A DNA stretch of 64,000 nucleotides from Karalla daura (Eukaryota; Chordata; Actinopteri; Chaetodontiformes; Leiognathidae), in contig CM055205.1 in the NCBI GenBank assembly GCA_029224185.1, positions 12,289,319-12,353,318 on the forward strand, in the 5' to 3' direction. The translations under genes and the position numbers were made by a program. The notes under the pieces are model-generated. The model searched no databases, was not told the DNA's origin, and saw only the letters and a program-made list of their open reading frames with translations. Positions within the stretch are counted from its first letter, which is position 1. Each line of letters starts with the position of its first letter. Shown one piece after another: positions 46,740 to 58,339 of this stretch.

Positions 46740-47115
46740 ACCTTTGACCATTCACACATTTGTTGTTGGGGTTGTCAGCTGTAAATCAGCGCAGTAATGA
46801 GAGAAATAAGACCAGTCTGCATCCTCTCTCTACCTCTCCTTCTCTCTCTCCGCGTGCCTCTGACTGACTCCACATTTATCGGGGATTTATTTTTCAAACG
46901 ATTTCTCATTGAGCTCGTTGTCTCCTTGCAGATCCTCCATGAAGGGCCCGGCTGACATTTTTATTATTATGGATGTGCCCACGCAGATGAGAGCAGAGAA
47001 GAGGCGGAGGCCACCCGAGAGATTCCCTCCACAATCTCTACAGCGTTTGTATAACGTTTTATGGGATATTGAAACGGCGGCCTCTTACAGATTATTTTTA
47101 ATTTCACCAAAATGA
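46740..47115. promoter_or_regulatory. Candidate hoxa2a hindbrain enhancer with Krox20-like site
   Basis: TGCCCACGC at 46976-46984 reads GCGTGGGCA on the minus strand, 8 of 9 bases of the EGR2/Krox20 consensus GCGTGGGCG. Upstream in the same block are GTTGTCAGCTGTAAATCAG at 46771-46789 (MEIS-like TGACAAC and CAGCTGTCA-type words) and TTTTTATTATTATGG at 46958-46972. The block is 2.9-3.2 kb upstream of hoxa2a. Vertebrate Hoxa2 has a Krox20-dependent r3/r5 enhancer upstream of the gene. Equivalence is inferred. A 68-codon ORF here is not a gene. Confidence 0.45.
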
Positions 47116-48344
47116 GGTATTTATTTAAGATCAGCCGTGCTTTTATTATTTACCGAATAATTTTACTGTGTTTACCTGCTTTTTGTTATATATAGACGCG
47201 TTTTGTTTGTTTCACGCCTCATATAGCACGCAATTTCATAATTGTTAAACCAGAAAAAAAACATATATATGTTCGTGTTTTAATTCTGTGCTGCCGATGT
47301 GTCCAAATTAAAACGTGCTGCCATTACGTTTCAGTTCTTTCTCTTTTTTATTATTATTATTCATTTCTTCGAAGTGGAGCAGCATGGAATGTGTGACATC
47401 GAAAATAAAAATGAGGATGTCTGTTTTCATTTAAAAAAAAAAACGTCAGGAAAACGAAAGTTAAACGTGTGTCCTTCTTTCCACCCTTATTGCATGACTG
47501 ATTGATTTTTACATTCGCTGGGAAAATAATAAAAACACACCTCCTCCGAGAAGAAAACATACATGAGAACACATGGGAGTGTGTGTGTGTGTGTGTGTGT
47601 GTGTGGTAGCAACATGGAGGTGGTGGTGGTGTAGCTTGTGCACACTGCATGTTTGCATGACTGTATGGGACCGAGATGAATAATTTGTCGACCTTCACCC
47701 CTCTCTCTCTCACACACACGCACACAAAGATGGCGGAGGTGTGAAACAATACTAAATGACTCTTTTTTTATCTGTACACCCAACAAAATAAATAACATTA
47801 AAAAGTCCAACACAAGCAAGGGAAGGTTGCGTGTAAGCCCCTTGTTTCTGAAAAAAAAAATGCATTTTTTTTCCTTCGTGAATCCCGACGTGGCTCTGGA
47901 AGGATCCGTTCACAAGTGCAACAAAATGCAAAAAAGAAAGAAAAAATAAGGAAAAAAACAACAAATCTTCAATTGCGGATAAATAAAAGGCGGACAAATT
48001 CACATTGAAGATGAATAACATGTTCATAATACCCTGTTTGAGATTCAATTTAACAAAAAAAAAAAAAGATTAAATAGGCCTATGTATATTGTGCCCCCCC
48101 TCCCTCCCGGGTCTAGACGTCCTAGATAAAGGTCTTTGTGAGACAATGACACGAGCAAATAGAGAGAAATTCAAGCAAGTCGTGATTATTTATCCTACGC
48201 TACTTCACACATCAAACTATATAAAAACATAAACAAAGGGGGGCGCAGAGGAGGTGGAAGCGGTGAGGAAGGCGCAGAGAAACAAGGCGGTGATGCGTCT
48301 TGGAGGTGACTGAAGAACAATGGGGCGGAGTGATCCATCCGGGG
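47116..48344 (-). other. hoxa3a 3' UTR and downstream region
   Basis: AT-rich sequence follows the hoxa3a stop codon. Minus-strand AATAAA words occur near 47347-47352, about 1 kb past the stop, a plausible UTR length. A TG/GT microsatellite lies at 47579-47605 and A-runs at 47849-47858 and 48055-48067. The precise poly(A) site is not determinable. Confidence 0.45.
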
Positions 48345-49439
48345 CTACAGATGCGTCAGTTTGGGGGCTTCCTGGATTCTTCCCTGAGAGTAGTGCGGCG
48401 TTAGGTCTGTGTAGGTCGGTGTGGGATCACACACTCCGTGGTGCTGGCTGTTGCCCATTGTGATTGCTCCGTTGTAGTCCATGTTAGTGGCCGGAGGAGG
48501 GTGCGGGAGGTGGGTCAGACCGAAAACGGACGTCCCGGAGCTGGGCATGGAGTCGATGTAGCCTCCGCCGACATAAACAGGGCTGCCCTGCATGTGCGTC
48601 CCGTAGTTGCCATTGCCCTGCAGAGGATGCGCGTCATACTCGGGCGTGGCCGAGTCGGTCCCGGGATACCTCTTCTGGGAGGGGGGGCAGCTGTTCAAAG
48701 GAGGGGGGTATGACGTGGGCATACCGTATGCGTTTTGATGAGGTTTACTGTAAGACGTGGGCGACTGGGAGTCATAAGGTACACTGTTTACAAGAGAATG
48801 CATAGAGTTGAGGTATCCTCCTCCTCCACCACCTCCTCCTCCCCCTCCTCCTCCTCCCCCTCCTCCCACGGGGCTCCGCGGGGACTGTCCACCCGGGGAG
48901 GGCATCATCCCCACGCCTTTCTGATCCTTCTTGTATTTCATCCTGCGGTTCTGGAACCAGATTTTGATCTGTCTCTCGGTGAGGTTGAGCAGGTTGGCCA
49001 TCTCCACCCGACGAGGTCTGCAGAGGTACCGGTTGAAGTGGAACTCCTTCTCCAGCTCCACCAGCTGAGCGCTGGTGTAGGCTGTCCGGGCCCTCTTCGA
49101 TGCTGCCGACCCCGGAGGACTCTTGTCTCCGGGACAGCTCTCCACTGTCGGAGGAAGAGGAGGAGGAGGAGTAGAGAGAGAGGGAGAGAGAGAGGGGAGG
49201 GTGTCAATCAGTAATCCATTACAGACAGAGAGAGAGAGTGAAAGCTGAACCGTGTGAGAACACACTCACAGCTGATAACACTACCTTGAACCATCTAGAG
49301 GAGGTGGTGAGCAAACATTATACACCCTGCTATTATACCACTCCAACGGGGCTGTTATCGTCTCCAAACATCATATTCTGATGCTTCCTGCTGCGAGAGG
49401 TTATCACGACAATTAACAATCAATGCGTGTGCAAAGTAA

Positions 49440-49470
<31 letters not shown>

Positions 49471-52400
49471 AAGGGGATAAAAATGCAAGTGGAGAACAAG
49501 TGGGTCGATATCTGATAGGGCGGCAGGTTAGCCTCAGATTTCCTACCGAAGCATTTTGACCCTCGTCTGCCTCCGTAGTCACAGAGCAGCACACGCGTAG
49601 TGCAAACAGCAGCATTATGTATTCCTCTGGGTGTGCAGCCCCTCTCTGATAAGACTCCCCCCCTCCCCTCTCTCTCCCTCTCTCTCCTTCCCTAAGAGGC
49701 AGCAGCCCGGCTGCAGAGCAGACAGAAGAGGTGCTGGTCCACTTACCGCTGTGGCAGGCGGCCAGCACCTCATAAATACCGCTACCTGTCGTCCAAACCT
49801 GGCGCAAAGAGGAGTGCAGTGTGACATGACCTGAGCCATTAGGGTTGTGATGGAGGGACGTTGAGCTTCTGTGTGTAGGGCGATTATGGAGTCTGCATAA
49901 TTATTCATTATTTTTTAAGAGGTTACATTTATATTTTAAAAAACAGTTGGAAAAACGCGTTAAGTGCAGAGATTGTTGTCTGGACGCAAACGCGCATAAA
50001 AGACTTTTCATAAATGTTCGCACCTCCAGGTGTTGTTAAGGCTAATGAAAAGACTTTCCTCGACATAAATCACCGTGAAGGGCGCCACCCCTGCCTGCTT
50101 TGCATTCTGAGCTCTTATTGCAGAAGAGCACACGTAACTTCATTAGAAAATTGGCCATAAATTGTGAGACGAGCGCCTGCGTGTGTCCAGATTAGGTTGT
50201 TTATTTGTCCAGAGCTGAGCACAAGCCCACACCCTGACCCACCAGCGTTTAATCAAATCACCAGGACGCTGTCTGTATGGGCGTAAAGGAGCAGACGCCA
50301 TTTTTGTTTCCAGTCTCATTGTGGATGAACGAATCCGCGGAATTAGAAAATGGCCATTTAATCCGACCTTTATAGGCATCAGTCTCAGGTTATATGTTTG
50401 TCGGTTCACAACCTACATGTGCATTCGCCGCCCTGACCCAGCTCCCCTCCCATTAAACAGCAGGAAGTGCTTTCCACACTGTGCGTAAAACGTGCGTAAA
50501 ATGGCTCCCGCACATCTCAACACTGTCAGTGTGTTAAAGACCGACAAATCTTTCCCTGGCTGTAAATCAAATCAAATTAAACGCTGAGTATTTAACGGTT
50601 ATTGCAGAAAGAGATCAATATAAAACGAGCATTTGTTATTCTTTTGTATGTTTGCTCGACATAAATCATGACCCCCAGACTGTTGACCCACTTATTTCCC
50701 ACCTCCCTCAGAACAGCAGGGCCTGGTGCGCGTAAAACGAGCTTAATTGACTTTGGAACATAAAATTTAATGTCCTCATAAACAATAAATCAATCAAATC
50801 AACCCGGCATTGCATTTTTATTCCTCGCTACCAAACAACACCACTCCCTTCACTCACAACGAGACGATCCTGGGAAGATCTCTGAATTTTGAGGTTGTCT
50901 CCTGAGTAAATAAACACCACCCCCCTCGACGCGACCCCCTCCCCTGCGCCTCCCGCACGCACGTACTCTTACCCACCGAGTTTCCCTCTAATCAAACCAG
51001 CAGGACAAACTGAGACAACTGTTGTTGCGTGTTTGTTTGTTGTCTCTCCGGGAACACTGTGTGATCAGTGCAGATGCCTGTTTACAGTGAGGACAGGTCA
51101 GCTGCAGGCCACACGGACGACAAATGGTGGGACCTGCCTCCAGAGCTGAGCTCTTCACAGCAACGTGGGGCTGAAGCGTTGTAGCAGTTTAGTCACATAA
51201 GCTGCCTGTATCAAGTAATTGTGTCTGGCTGCGCGTTTGTGAGGACACGTGGCAGATGGGCGCGTCACATAAAAAAATGATGTTTCAACTCAAAATTGTG
51301 AAAATGTTATCTGCAATACACTCATAAACTGTTTTCTATTTGTGTACAAAGGTAATTTGAATTGTTTGCCTGTTCTTATTTTGCTATTTACCAAAGCAAA
51401 TTCCTCATAGCTGCATAACCAAGCCTATAACTAAGTAGCTGTAAACTGGATTTTGAGTCTGATCCTGTTTCTTGCGCTGTCTCCTTGAGTCCACTGTACA
51501 ATATTTTTATCTATGCTGATAATATTCATACCTGCATCGCTCTCATCTGTACATCTGCATATTTTGTACATTATTTGAATAGTTGTCCTCTGCTAATGTA
51601 TGCTTCAAAGCATATTTCTTTTGGCTGCACAACTAAGCTGTGTGACAAACACAATTCTGGTTCTGATTCTGTTTCCTGTGCAATATCAACAGCTTTCAGT
51701 GCAATATTGTCACATATTGACATATCTTACAGCATTGCTCTGACCTGTACATTTTCTATATATATTCATGTAGAATCAAAATCGTACTTTTCTGCTGTCT
51801 TTTGATTCAATATTCTAGCTTTATTCATGCAATATTGTAAATATGCATACTTACTTTGTAATATATTTTGAGCACTTTTGCATGATTCCTATATGTAGCT
51901 ACCTTTCACCAGGGGTTCTGCAGAAATACTCACGCAAATTTGTATGACTATTTCCGCCCCCCCACTCCTCCCTCCCCCACACCCCCCATGTATTGTGTCC
52001 TGGCGCACGCAAACTAATGGATATTTATGGTGAGAAGTGGCCACCCCGGGTTATATAGAGTGTGTGTTTGGTGTGTGGTATACCTGAGCTGGAGCTACTG
52101 CTGGGTTTCTGCTTGGTGTTCTGACGGGACTCCTTCATCCAGGGGAAGATCTGCTTGCCCCCCCGGGCCGCGGAGGTCGGGGAGCCGCTCTTGGCCCCGT
52201 TCTGGCTGGAGCTGCTTGTGTTTTGGCTGATAGCACCGGGGGACTGCGGGTCCGGTGCTGGGCCTGACACCGGCACCTGCGGCTGATTGCTTTCGGGATG
52301 AACCTTGGCCTGCGCCGCCTGGATGGCTGCGCTCCTGTCGCAGCTCTCCGCCATCTCCCCGGGCTTCTGCAGAGCCCCGGAGCCGTCAGGAGACTGCAGG

Positions 52401-52546
52401 GAGCAGGCGGGTCGATGGTACTCACTTTCCACATGAGAGGCCCGGGGATATTGGACCTGATTGGCATCATAACCGAAGCCATTTGCGCTTTGATATGGGT
52501 AGCCACTGTAAATTGCGGAGCTGTCGTAGTAGGTTGCCTTTTGCAT
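48345..52546 (-). CDS. hoxa3a: Homeobox protein Hox-A3a (two coding exons)
   Basis: Coding exons are 52546-52084 and 49144-48345, spliced in phase 1 (donor CTCAG|GTATAC, acceptor TCCGACAG|TGGAG), giving 420 residues; human HOXA3 has 443. I chose MQKATYYDSS as the start because it is the invariant family N-terminus; an in-frame ATG 15 bases upstream is less likely. The PBX-binding IFPWMKESRQ lies at 133-142 (hexapeptide 133-138), the homeodomain at about 170-229 (Asn51 at about 220), then a long poly-Gly run and the conserved Hox3 C-terminal domain (GSPVYVGGGY; QGRIQEAPKLTHL). Known role: patterning of caudal hindbrain, third arch and pouch derivatives such as thymus and parathyroid. Upstream noncoding exons, common in Hox3 genes, are possible. 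Confidence 0.97.
48820..48870 (-). repeat. Coding GGN/CCT repeat in hoxa3a (poly-Gly)
   Basis: A triplet run within hoxa3a exon 2 encodes a Gly stretch of about 17 residues after the homeodomain. Poly-Gly tracts are common in Hox3 proteins but usually lie N-terminal to the homeodomain in mammals. Length polymorphism is likely. Confidence 0.8.
49145..49845 (-). other. hoxa3a intron, 3' portion
   Basis: Mostly simple sequence: CT/GGA-rich DNA beside the acceptor (49150-49240), a GA run at 49440-49467 and a CT-rich stretch at 49655-49695. No gene is seen within it. Confidence 0.6.
49850..50800 (-). promoter_or_regulatory. Candidate hoxa3a intronic enhancer
   Basis: Nearly 1 kb of complex DNA free of simple repeats. 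It has GCATAATTATTCATTATTTTTTA at about 49897-49919, CGACATAAATCACCGTGAAG near 50061, GTTTAATCAAATCACC near 50247 and a YY1-like GACGCCATTTTTG at 50294-50306. There are repeated CGTAAA words (50282, 50485, 50496, 50735). Related ACATAAATCA words recur at 50062 and 50659. High density of TAAT/TTTAT/ATAAA cores suggests HOX/CDX input. Function is inferred. Confidence 0.45.
51340..51880 (+). repeat. Retroelement-tail-like repeats inside the hoxa3a intron
   Basis: ATTTACCAAAGCAAATTCCTC (about 51386-51406) is followed by GAGTCTGATCCTG. Then a second similar unit has TTCAAAGCATATTTC (about 51604), ACAATTCTGGTTCTGATTCTG (51650-51670) and related AT-rich sequence. These resemble fish retroelement tails ending in 'AATAAAGCTGATTCTGATTCTG'. 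At least two nested or tandem fragments are suggested. Confidence 0.5.
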
Positions 52547-53345
52547 CTCGCCGTTTCCCAATATTTATTTCAGAAACTGACAGGGTCTTGACACCCTTGT
52601 AGAATAACATTGGCACCCCGTGGTCACGTGACGCCTCTCCGCCAATGGCCTCCTCGGGTGAACCTAGGGTTACAAGAAGCACTGTGAGGAGAAGAAATGG
52701 TGGCGATCCATCTTACTTTTCAATACAGGCCTGACACAGGAGACTAAGGCGGCCAGATAGGGCCGCCACTTGTGCAGACTATTACCGGTTACCTTCTGGC
52801 TCGCACGGGGCGCACACACAGGCACGCACTAACCTTGTATTACCATCTGTGCCAAACCACATCAAAACAAAAAGCCTTTCACAAGCATTTCACGTTGCCA
52901 AATCAATTTGAGGACCTAACAAGAAACTGCATGACATTTGAAACCTCGGAGCCTCCTAACAATGAAACCGAGTATAGGTATAAGGGGAAAAAAGAGCAGG
53001 AAGGGCTTATTAGCGGGTTCCCACACAGGAAAATAATATTTCTGTTATATTGTTATTTCAGCAACGGGGCTGTCAACGCTGGATCTTATTTCCCATGCAG
53101 CGAGTGACATATCCCGGGGGTCCCACAAATGTTTAACCTTTTTTTTTTCGTTGTTAGCAGAATTTAAAGTTAAAGAAAAACCAGGCAGCGCTGCGATAGA
53201 AAGAGCACAAACAACCGCATTCTCCTCTTTTTCTTTTTTTTCCTTTCTCTGCAGGCTGCAGGGAGATGAGTGAGAGAGACACGAGAAAACCTGAAAAACC
53301 GGGCAGGCATCCGTGCACCTCCGTGACCACGGTGTGAACTCTCCT
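52547..53345 (-). promoter_or_regulatory. hoxa3a 5' UTR / proximal upstream region
   Basis: Immediately upstream of the ATG is AATAAATATTGGG (minus strand). The palindromic E-box GTCACGTGAC (52623-52632, USF/bHLH-ZIP type) lies about 80 bases upstream, with a CCAAT word at 52642-52646. GGGTGAACCTAGGGTTAC (52658-52675) contains everted receptor-like half-sites. The arrangement looks like a proximal promoter or a splice-acceptor-adjacent conserved block; which one is not resolved. Confidence 0.45.
53324..53340 (-). promoter_or_regulatory. DR5-like retinoic acid response element upstream of hoxa3a
   Basis: TGACCA-CGGTG-TGAACT reads AGTTCA-CACCG-TGGTCA on the minus strand: a DR5 with 11 of 12 half-site bases matching (T for R at the first base of the second half-site). 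It lies about 780 bases upstream of the hoxa3a start codon. RAR/RXR use is inferred. Confidence 0.45.
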
Positions 53346-55066
53346 TCGCAGGCCCAAAATAACGCCTGCTGCCCCGGGCAGGGCACGGCCACAGTCCGCC
53401 ACTCAGAGGCACAGTCACCAGAATAGACGCAGATACCCATGCAGCTGATCTCGTATAAATTACAGATGAAAGAGGAATATTTAAAGCAGGCTAAAACCAG
53501 GGTCTATATAATTTTTTCCCCTCCCAATGTCCATTGCAATTTAGCCCATTTCCAACTGACACCTCCAAATAAATGTTCTATTCTGTAACACAAACTGGCC
53601 TTTAAAAACAACTATTTAATGGAACGAAAAGCCCACTCAACCGCGATCGACTTGTAATCTCTGTAGCATTCGTAGTATATGCATACACTAGACAAATATC
53701 TTGAATAACAACAACAATAACAACAACAAATATGTACTATATAAATACGTCCTTTGTATATATGTCGTGAAATTTTTCAAATCAAAAATCAGAATTTTTT
53801 TTATGTATACTAAAATGAGAGAGAAAAAATTCAGAGATCCAGACCTCATAGGTGACCTCATTACGGTCATGACGGCGTAAAACAATAGCAAAATACAGCT
53901 AAAACAACGAATATAATAATAATAATAGTAAGCATAACAACAACAATAATAACAATTATAATAATATGTTTTGAGTTGCTGTTTTCAGTGCATGTTAATG
54001 TAAAACGAGGCCTGCTCATTGGTAAATTGCTTTTCAGATCGTGCAGCTCCTTTGTCTGCACCCAGTTTAACCATTAACACTAGCGCTGCATGCGCTCCCA
54101 GTCAAAGCTGCACACGGCAGACGAAATGTTTAATAAACAAAAACCTAAATGCAATCAGAGGGATTTGATTGCAGCCCTGTAATGTCACAGATTTGAAATG
54201 CAGAAACTAACATGCTGACCCCGGTGTTAGTGCCTGACAGTGGAAGCAATCCCAGCATTAACAATATCACTTCACAGCTCATAGGTGTTGTGCAATCACG
54301 CACACACACATTATACACACAGGCACACGCACACACAGGCACGTATAAAAATAAACCCATAATGCGTTTTTATGAGATAGATGAGAGGGGTGTGTGTGCA
54401 GCCGAGCTTCACAGGAGCTGCCTGTGGCAGCAGCAGAGTGAGAGGAGGTGTCCTCACAGTCTCTGCACTCGGTCTGACCTGGAAAAGCTATCACCGAGCT
54501 GCGCGCTGCGCGTCTCCGCCGCGATAGTCGTAAATGGCAGCGAAAGAGAGACAAATGACAGACTGGAGCATTTCTAACGCAGCCTGCTCCACAAATCTGG
54601 CTGCCTCTCTCTCTCTCCCTTACGCACACATACACACACTCCCCGTGTGTGTGCATGTGTGCATGAGTGTGCATGGCTGTGTGTGTGTGTGGATGCGTGC
54701 GCCTGTGTGTATGTGTGTGAACTCTTCCTGAACCGAGATCTAAGTCGTACGGTGATAAATCACCGCACGACACACAAACTCCACCATTTACAAACCGAGG
54801 TGAGCCTCCTCCCCGGCCTGCTTACCTTAGCCCCTGACGACGAATGCAGAGCAGCCGGCGATAGTTTCTCATTCAGCGGAGGAATCGATCACAGCAGTAA
54901 TCCAGAGGCAAAAAAAAGTTCACAGGCAGCAGAGGAAGAAGAAGAAGGAGCAGAGGCAGGCTGCGCCCTGCCATGCAGCAGGCATGTACAGCCACAACAA
55001 CAGGAGGAGAAAAAAAGGGAAGAGCCCAGACAGAGAGAAACCCCTTTCTCCTCTCCTCCTTGTCTT

Positions 55067-55105
<39 letters not shown>

Positions 55106-57375
55106 GTATTTCTCTCTCTCTCTTTCCTGCTGCTCGGCGTGCAGGGGTAAACCCAGATTAGGCAGAGGCAGAAGCACAGGCAGGGGTCACACAGATAAGG
55201 AGCCCGGGATTGGATTCACCCTCATGCCGTGCGGCAGTGTCCGGGGCTCCATAAGCACCATTAAAACACGCCAGTGTGAGTGTGTGATCCTGCACCCAGT
55301 ACCAGGCAGGCAGACACCAGTGAACTGCCCCGAACCGGGAGCGTCACCATAGACAAAAAAAATTATGCAAATAAGTAAAGCGCCTTGGAGAGAGCCAGTT
55401 CACATCCACCTCTCCTCCTCCTCCTCCTTCTTCTGCACCTCCTCCTCCTCCCCCTACACCCCCCACCCCTACCAAATGAGGCTTTAGAGTAGAAAATAAT
55501 AATAATAATAATAACAACAACAACAACGATAATGCATGGTTAGAAGTTAGTGTTAGAGAAGTGGTTGCGTTATTATTTTCATTTTAGCCCATGCAGAGAG
55601 TGGAGAATACAAAGGAATAATCAACCACTGCATTTCCATTTCCACGGGACATAAAGGGCTTCTATCCATGGGCTTAATCATTAACCCGCATTTCTTTTTT
55701 TTGTGTGTGTGTGCACATGAGCCTCAATTTACTTGCGCACAAGGCTGCGCCATTTGCTTTGCGCGTCAGCGCCTTTTCTTTTGCATGCAAGAGCGCAACG
55801 CTTTATTTATTTGTTTTAGCAGAATGCTACTACATATCGAAAGGGTGTGAAAGAATGGGGAAGAAGTTTCATCACCAAAAAGACAAGGAGCTGCAGAGGA
55901 GAGAGGAGAGGCAGAGACGGAGGGGGGATTCCCTCTGAAGAGCAATGCTGGTTCCTGCAGCCAAAAAACTAGATTTATGTCCTGCCGGAGCCTCCCCGGG
56001 CTGTAAACACGTCCAGAGCTGCAGCTTCCCTGCTGGATCCAGGCTCGGGGACAAAAAATTCGGGAGCAAAGGAGGAAAAAAAAGAAACAAAACTGCTCGG
56101 ATGACACGGGACGGCGTAGGAGGGTGAGTGGGACCCAAAAATCCACGCGTGAGGATTTTCTTTTTAGCCAACTCTGCTTTTTCTTTCTTTTTTCTTCTAC
56201 CACCACGTTGTGTAATTATTTACCAAAACGCTGATTCGTCTTCTCTTTTGAGGACTAAGTGGGGGGTGAAGGAGGGGGTTAAATGTCAACGCAGGCCTTT
56301 TAAAACAATGCGAGGAGATGTCGGAGGAGGCAGAAAACATCCCAAAATGAAGAGTGTCTTATGTGTAATAAACTATCCGAAGTGCAGGGCGGTGATGTGC
56401 AGATGGTTTTCAGAGAGAGGAGTTTGTGAAGGGAGCGAGGCAGCGCTCCAAGAGCCGCTGGTATATCCCCCCCTCTCCTCGTCACTTTTATAGTGACAAA
56501 TTACAGCGCGGAGACAAGTGGACGAGAAGGAGTTATTGCTCTCGGGCTGCTCGTATACAAGGAAGCGAACAAGCTCTAAGCTGCTGCTGCATGTGCCTCC
56601 ACCGGCCCTGCTCCGGTGGGCGTGTGTGCCCTGCTACTTATTAGAAATTGAATAAGGATATCACCATCAAAGGCATTCATAACACAAATCAATAAAGATA
56701 TATGCACTCACCAGAGGCGCTGCAGCCGCGGACCGTGCGGTGGCCTCACTTCACAGGGCTGGATCTCTGCAACGAGGAGGGAAAAGTCTTTCTGAAGAGG
56801 GTCAAAGCGGATTTTTGAACATGTCCGGCACTGTGGTTTTTATTCTCAAAAGGCGCCGTCTGTCTCTGTATGATGAGACAATAGGTAAAAAATAATCTCA
56901 TATTGTTATTAATAATTATATGTCTGCAGCTGCAGGAGGGAGAGGCCTTGTTTTGGGAAATTTACGGTTAAAACGGTGGGAAAAAATCAGGGAGAGAGCT
57001 TAATAACATGTAGTAAAATTTAATTGTAGGATTTATTCTGGAATTCAATTATTTTGGTCCCATCTTTAGATTTATGAGGGAGCTCCTGTAACCTAGCTAG
57101 TGTGCGTATTGAGAGTTAATATCACAGCTTGCAGGATTTTGGATCATCTGCACTGTTTTTGATATTTTTACAGCAAAAGAGGACAACCAGTATCCTAATA
57201 AATAGGACCAAATAATGAAATCTAAATGAGAAATAAGATGCATTTAAATGATAATAATAATTACAAAAATAAAGCACGCGCACACACATTCACAGCAAAA
57301 TTGTATAACGCAGCGTAATTCCACTAATCACACACAAATATGCAAATAGATTATTTTTGTTGTTGATTTCTTGTT
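53346..57375. other. hoxa3a 5' intergenic DNA with microsatellites
   Basis: No coding gene was recognised. Simple sequences: AAC/AAT repeats (53706-53730, 53905-53965), CA (54296-54335), TG (54640-54720), CT (55067-55125), TCC (55410-55455) and AAT/AAC (55493-55527). The parts 54180-54560 and 55940-56640 are complex and CpG-containing and may include noncoding hoxa3a 5' exons or regulatory DNA. Confidence 0.45.
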
Positions 57376-57379
57376 TTTT

Positions 57380-57540
57380 TTTCTCCTTCTTCCACAAATG
57401 GATCCAACAGTCATTAGCCCTCGCGCAGCAGCTCCCCCAGCTCCTCGCGCCCATAAATCAAAGCGGCGCGCGGTGACCTGAGCGCTGCGCGCGGGGCTCC
57501 GTGGCTCCCATTATCTGCTCGTTTTCCCCCGGAGGAGACA
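57380..57540. promoter_or_regulatory. CpG-rich candidate promoter/enhancer
   Basis: A short, strongly CpG-rich block with CCATAAATCAAAGCGG (57450-57465, CDX/HOX-like), GCGCGCGGTGACCTGAGCG (57466-57484, with a TGACCT receptor half-site) and CTCCCATTATCTGC. CpG density is much higher than in neighbouring DNA. Candidate alternative hoxa3a promoter or CNE. Confidence 0.4.
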
Positions 57541-58335
57541 CACACACACACTCACACACACACTCACACTCATATATACACACACACACAGCCCTGGATC
57601 TGCTGCTCTTTATGGAGATCCATCTCTGATGGATCATTTAGGCTTTAAAAACACTAGTAAAGACACGCAGCTGCACATATTTACATGGCTGCTTTATTTA
57701 CAAACAGGCCACGTTTGCCCCAATTTCTGCTGCTCTTGTTAAAGATCAAGTTGAAAGGGAAATATTATATTCTAGGCTCTCCTTTTCTACGTGTATTGCC
57801 ATTGATAGGAAGCACAAAACTGAACAATGGCTGAATCCCAGTGGCCCCAATAAATCCTTTAACAGCTCCCTGCATGTGCGGGGCCTATTTCTGCATCTGC
57901 TTCACTAGATATTAACACGTCTGTGAATATGGCTTCTTTTTTGGTAGGTACCTGCAGAGAGAGAGAGAGAGAGAAAAAAGCAGCCCTGGACCTCTCGCGT
58001 CTGACCCCTGCCTCTTGCAGCAATAACTCACGACAGTAATGAACAATCGGCGGAAATACCTCAAAATAAAATCCATCCTCCCGGCAGCTTTTGCGCTCTG
58101 ACTCTGTCCGCATGGAAAAACATATCCGTCCGTGACAGCGGTGTAATACATCCACACACCCGGGGATCCTCTCTCTCCCCCTCTCTCTCTCTCCCTCCTT
58201 CTCTCTCTCCCTCTCTCACTCTCTCTCTCTCCCCTTCTTCTTCCTCTTCTTCCAGTCTGCCGCTTCTCCCTCTTTGCTCTCCGCGATAAACAAAAAAAAC
58301 CCCAAGAAACTACAAAGCCCGGACTCCCCTCGCAG
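57541..58335. other. Intergenic DNA with CA, GA and CT simple repeats
   Basis: CA patches at 57540-57592, GA at 57957-57975 and CT-rich sequence at 58170-58255. No gene was seen. Confidence 0.5.
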
Positions 58336-58339
58336 AAAG

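Noticed and set aside
46909..47115. 68-codon ORF in the hoxa2a-hoxa3a interval
   Set aside because: The DNA looks like a conserved noncoding block with binding sites. The peptide has no family resemblance.
52547..52561. Upstream in-frame ATG of hoxa3a
   Set aside because: The five extra residues precede the invariant MQKATYYDSS start, which is preferred.
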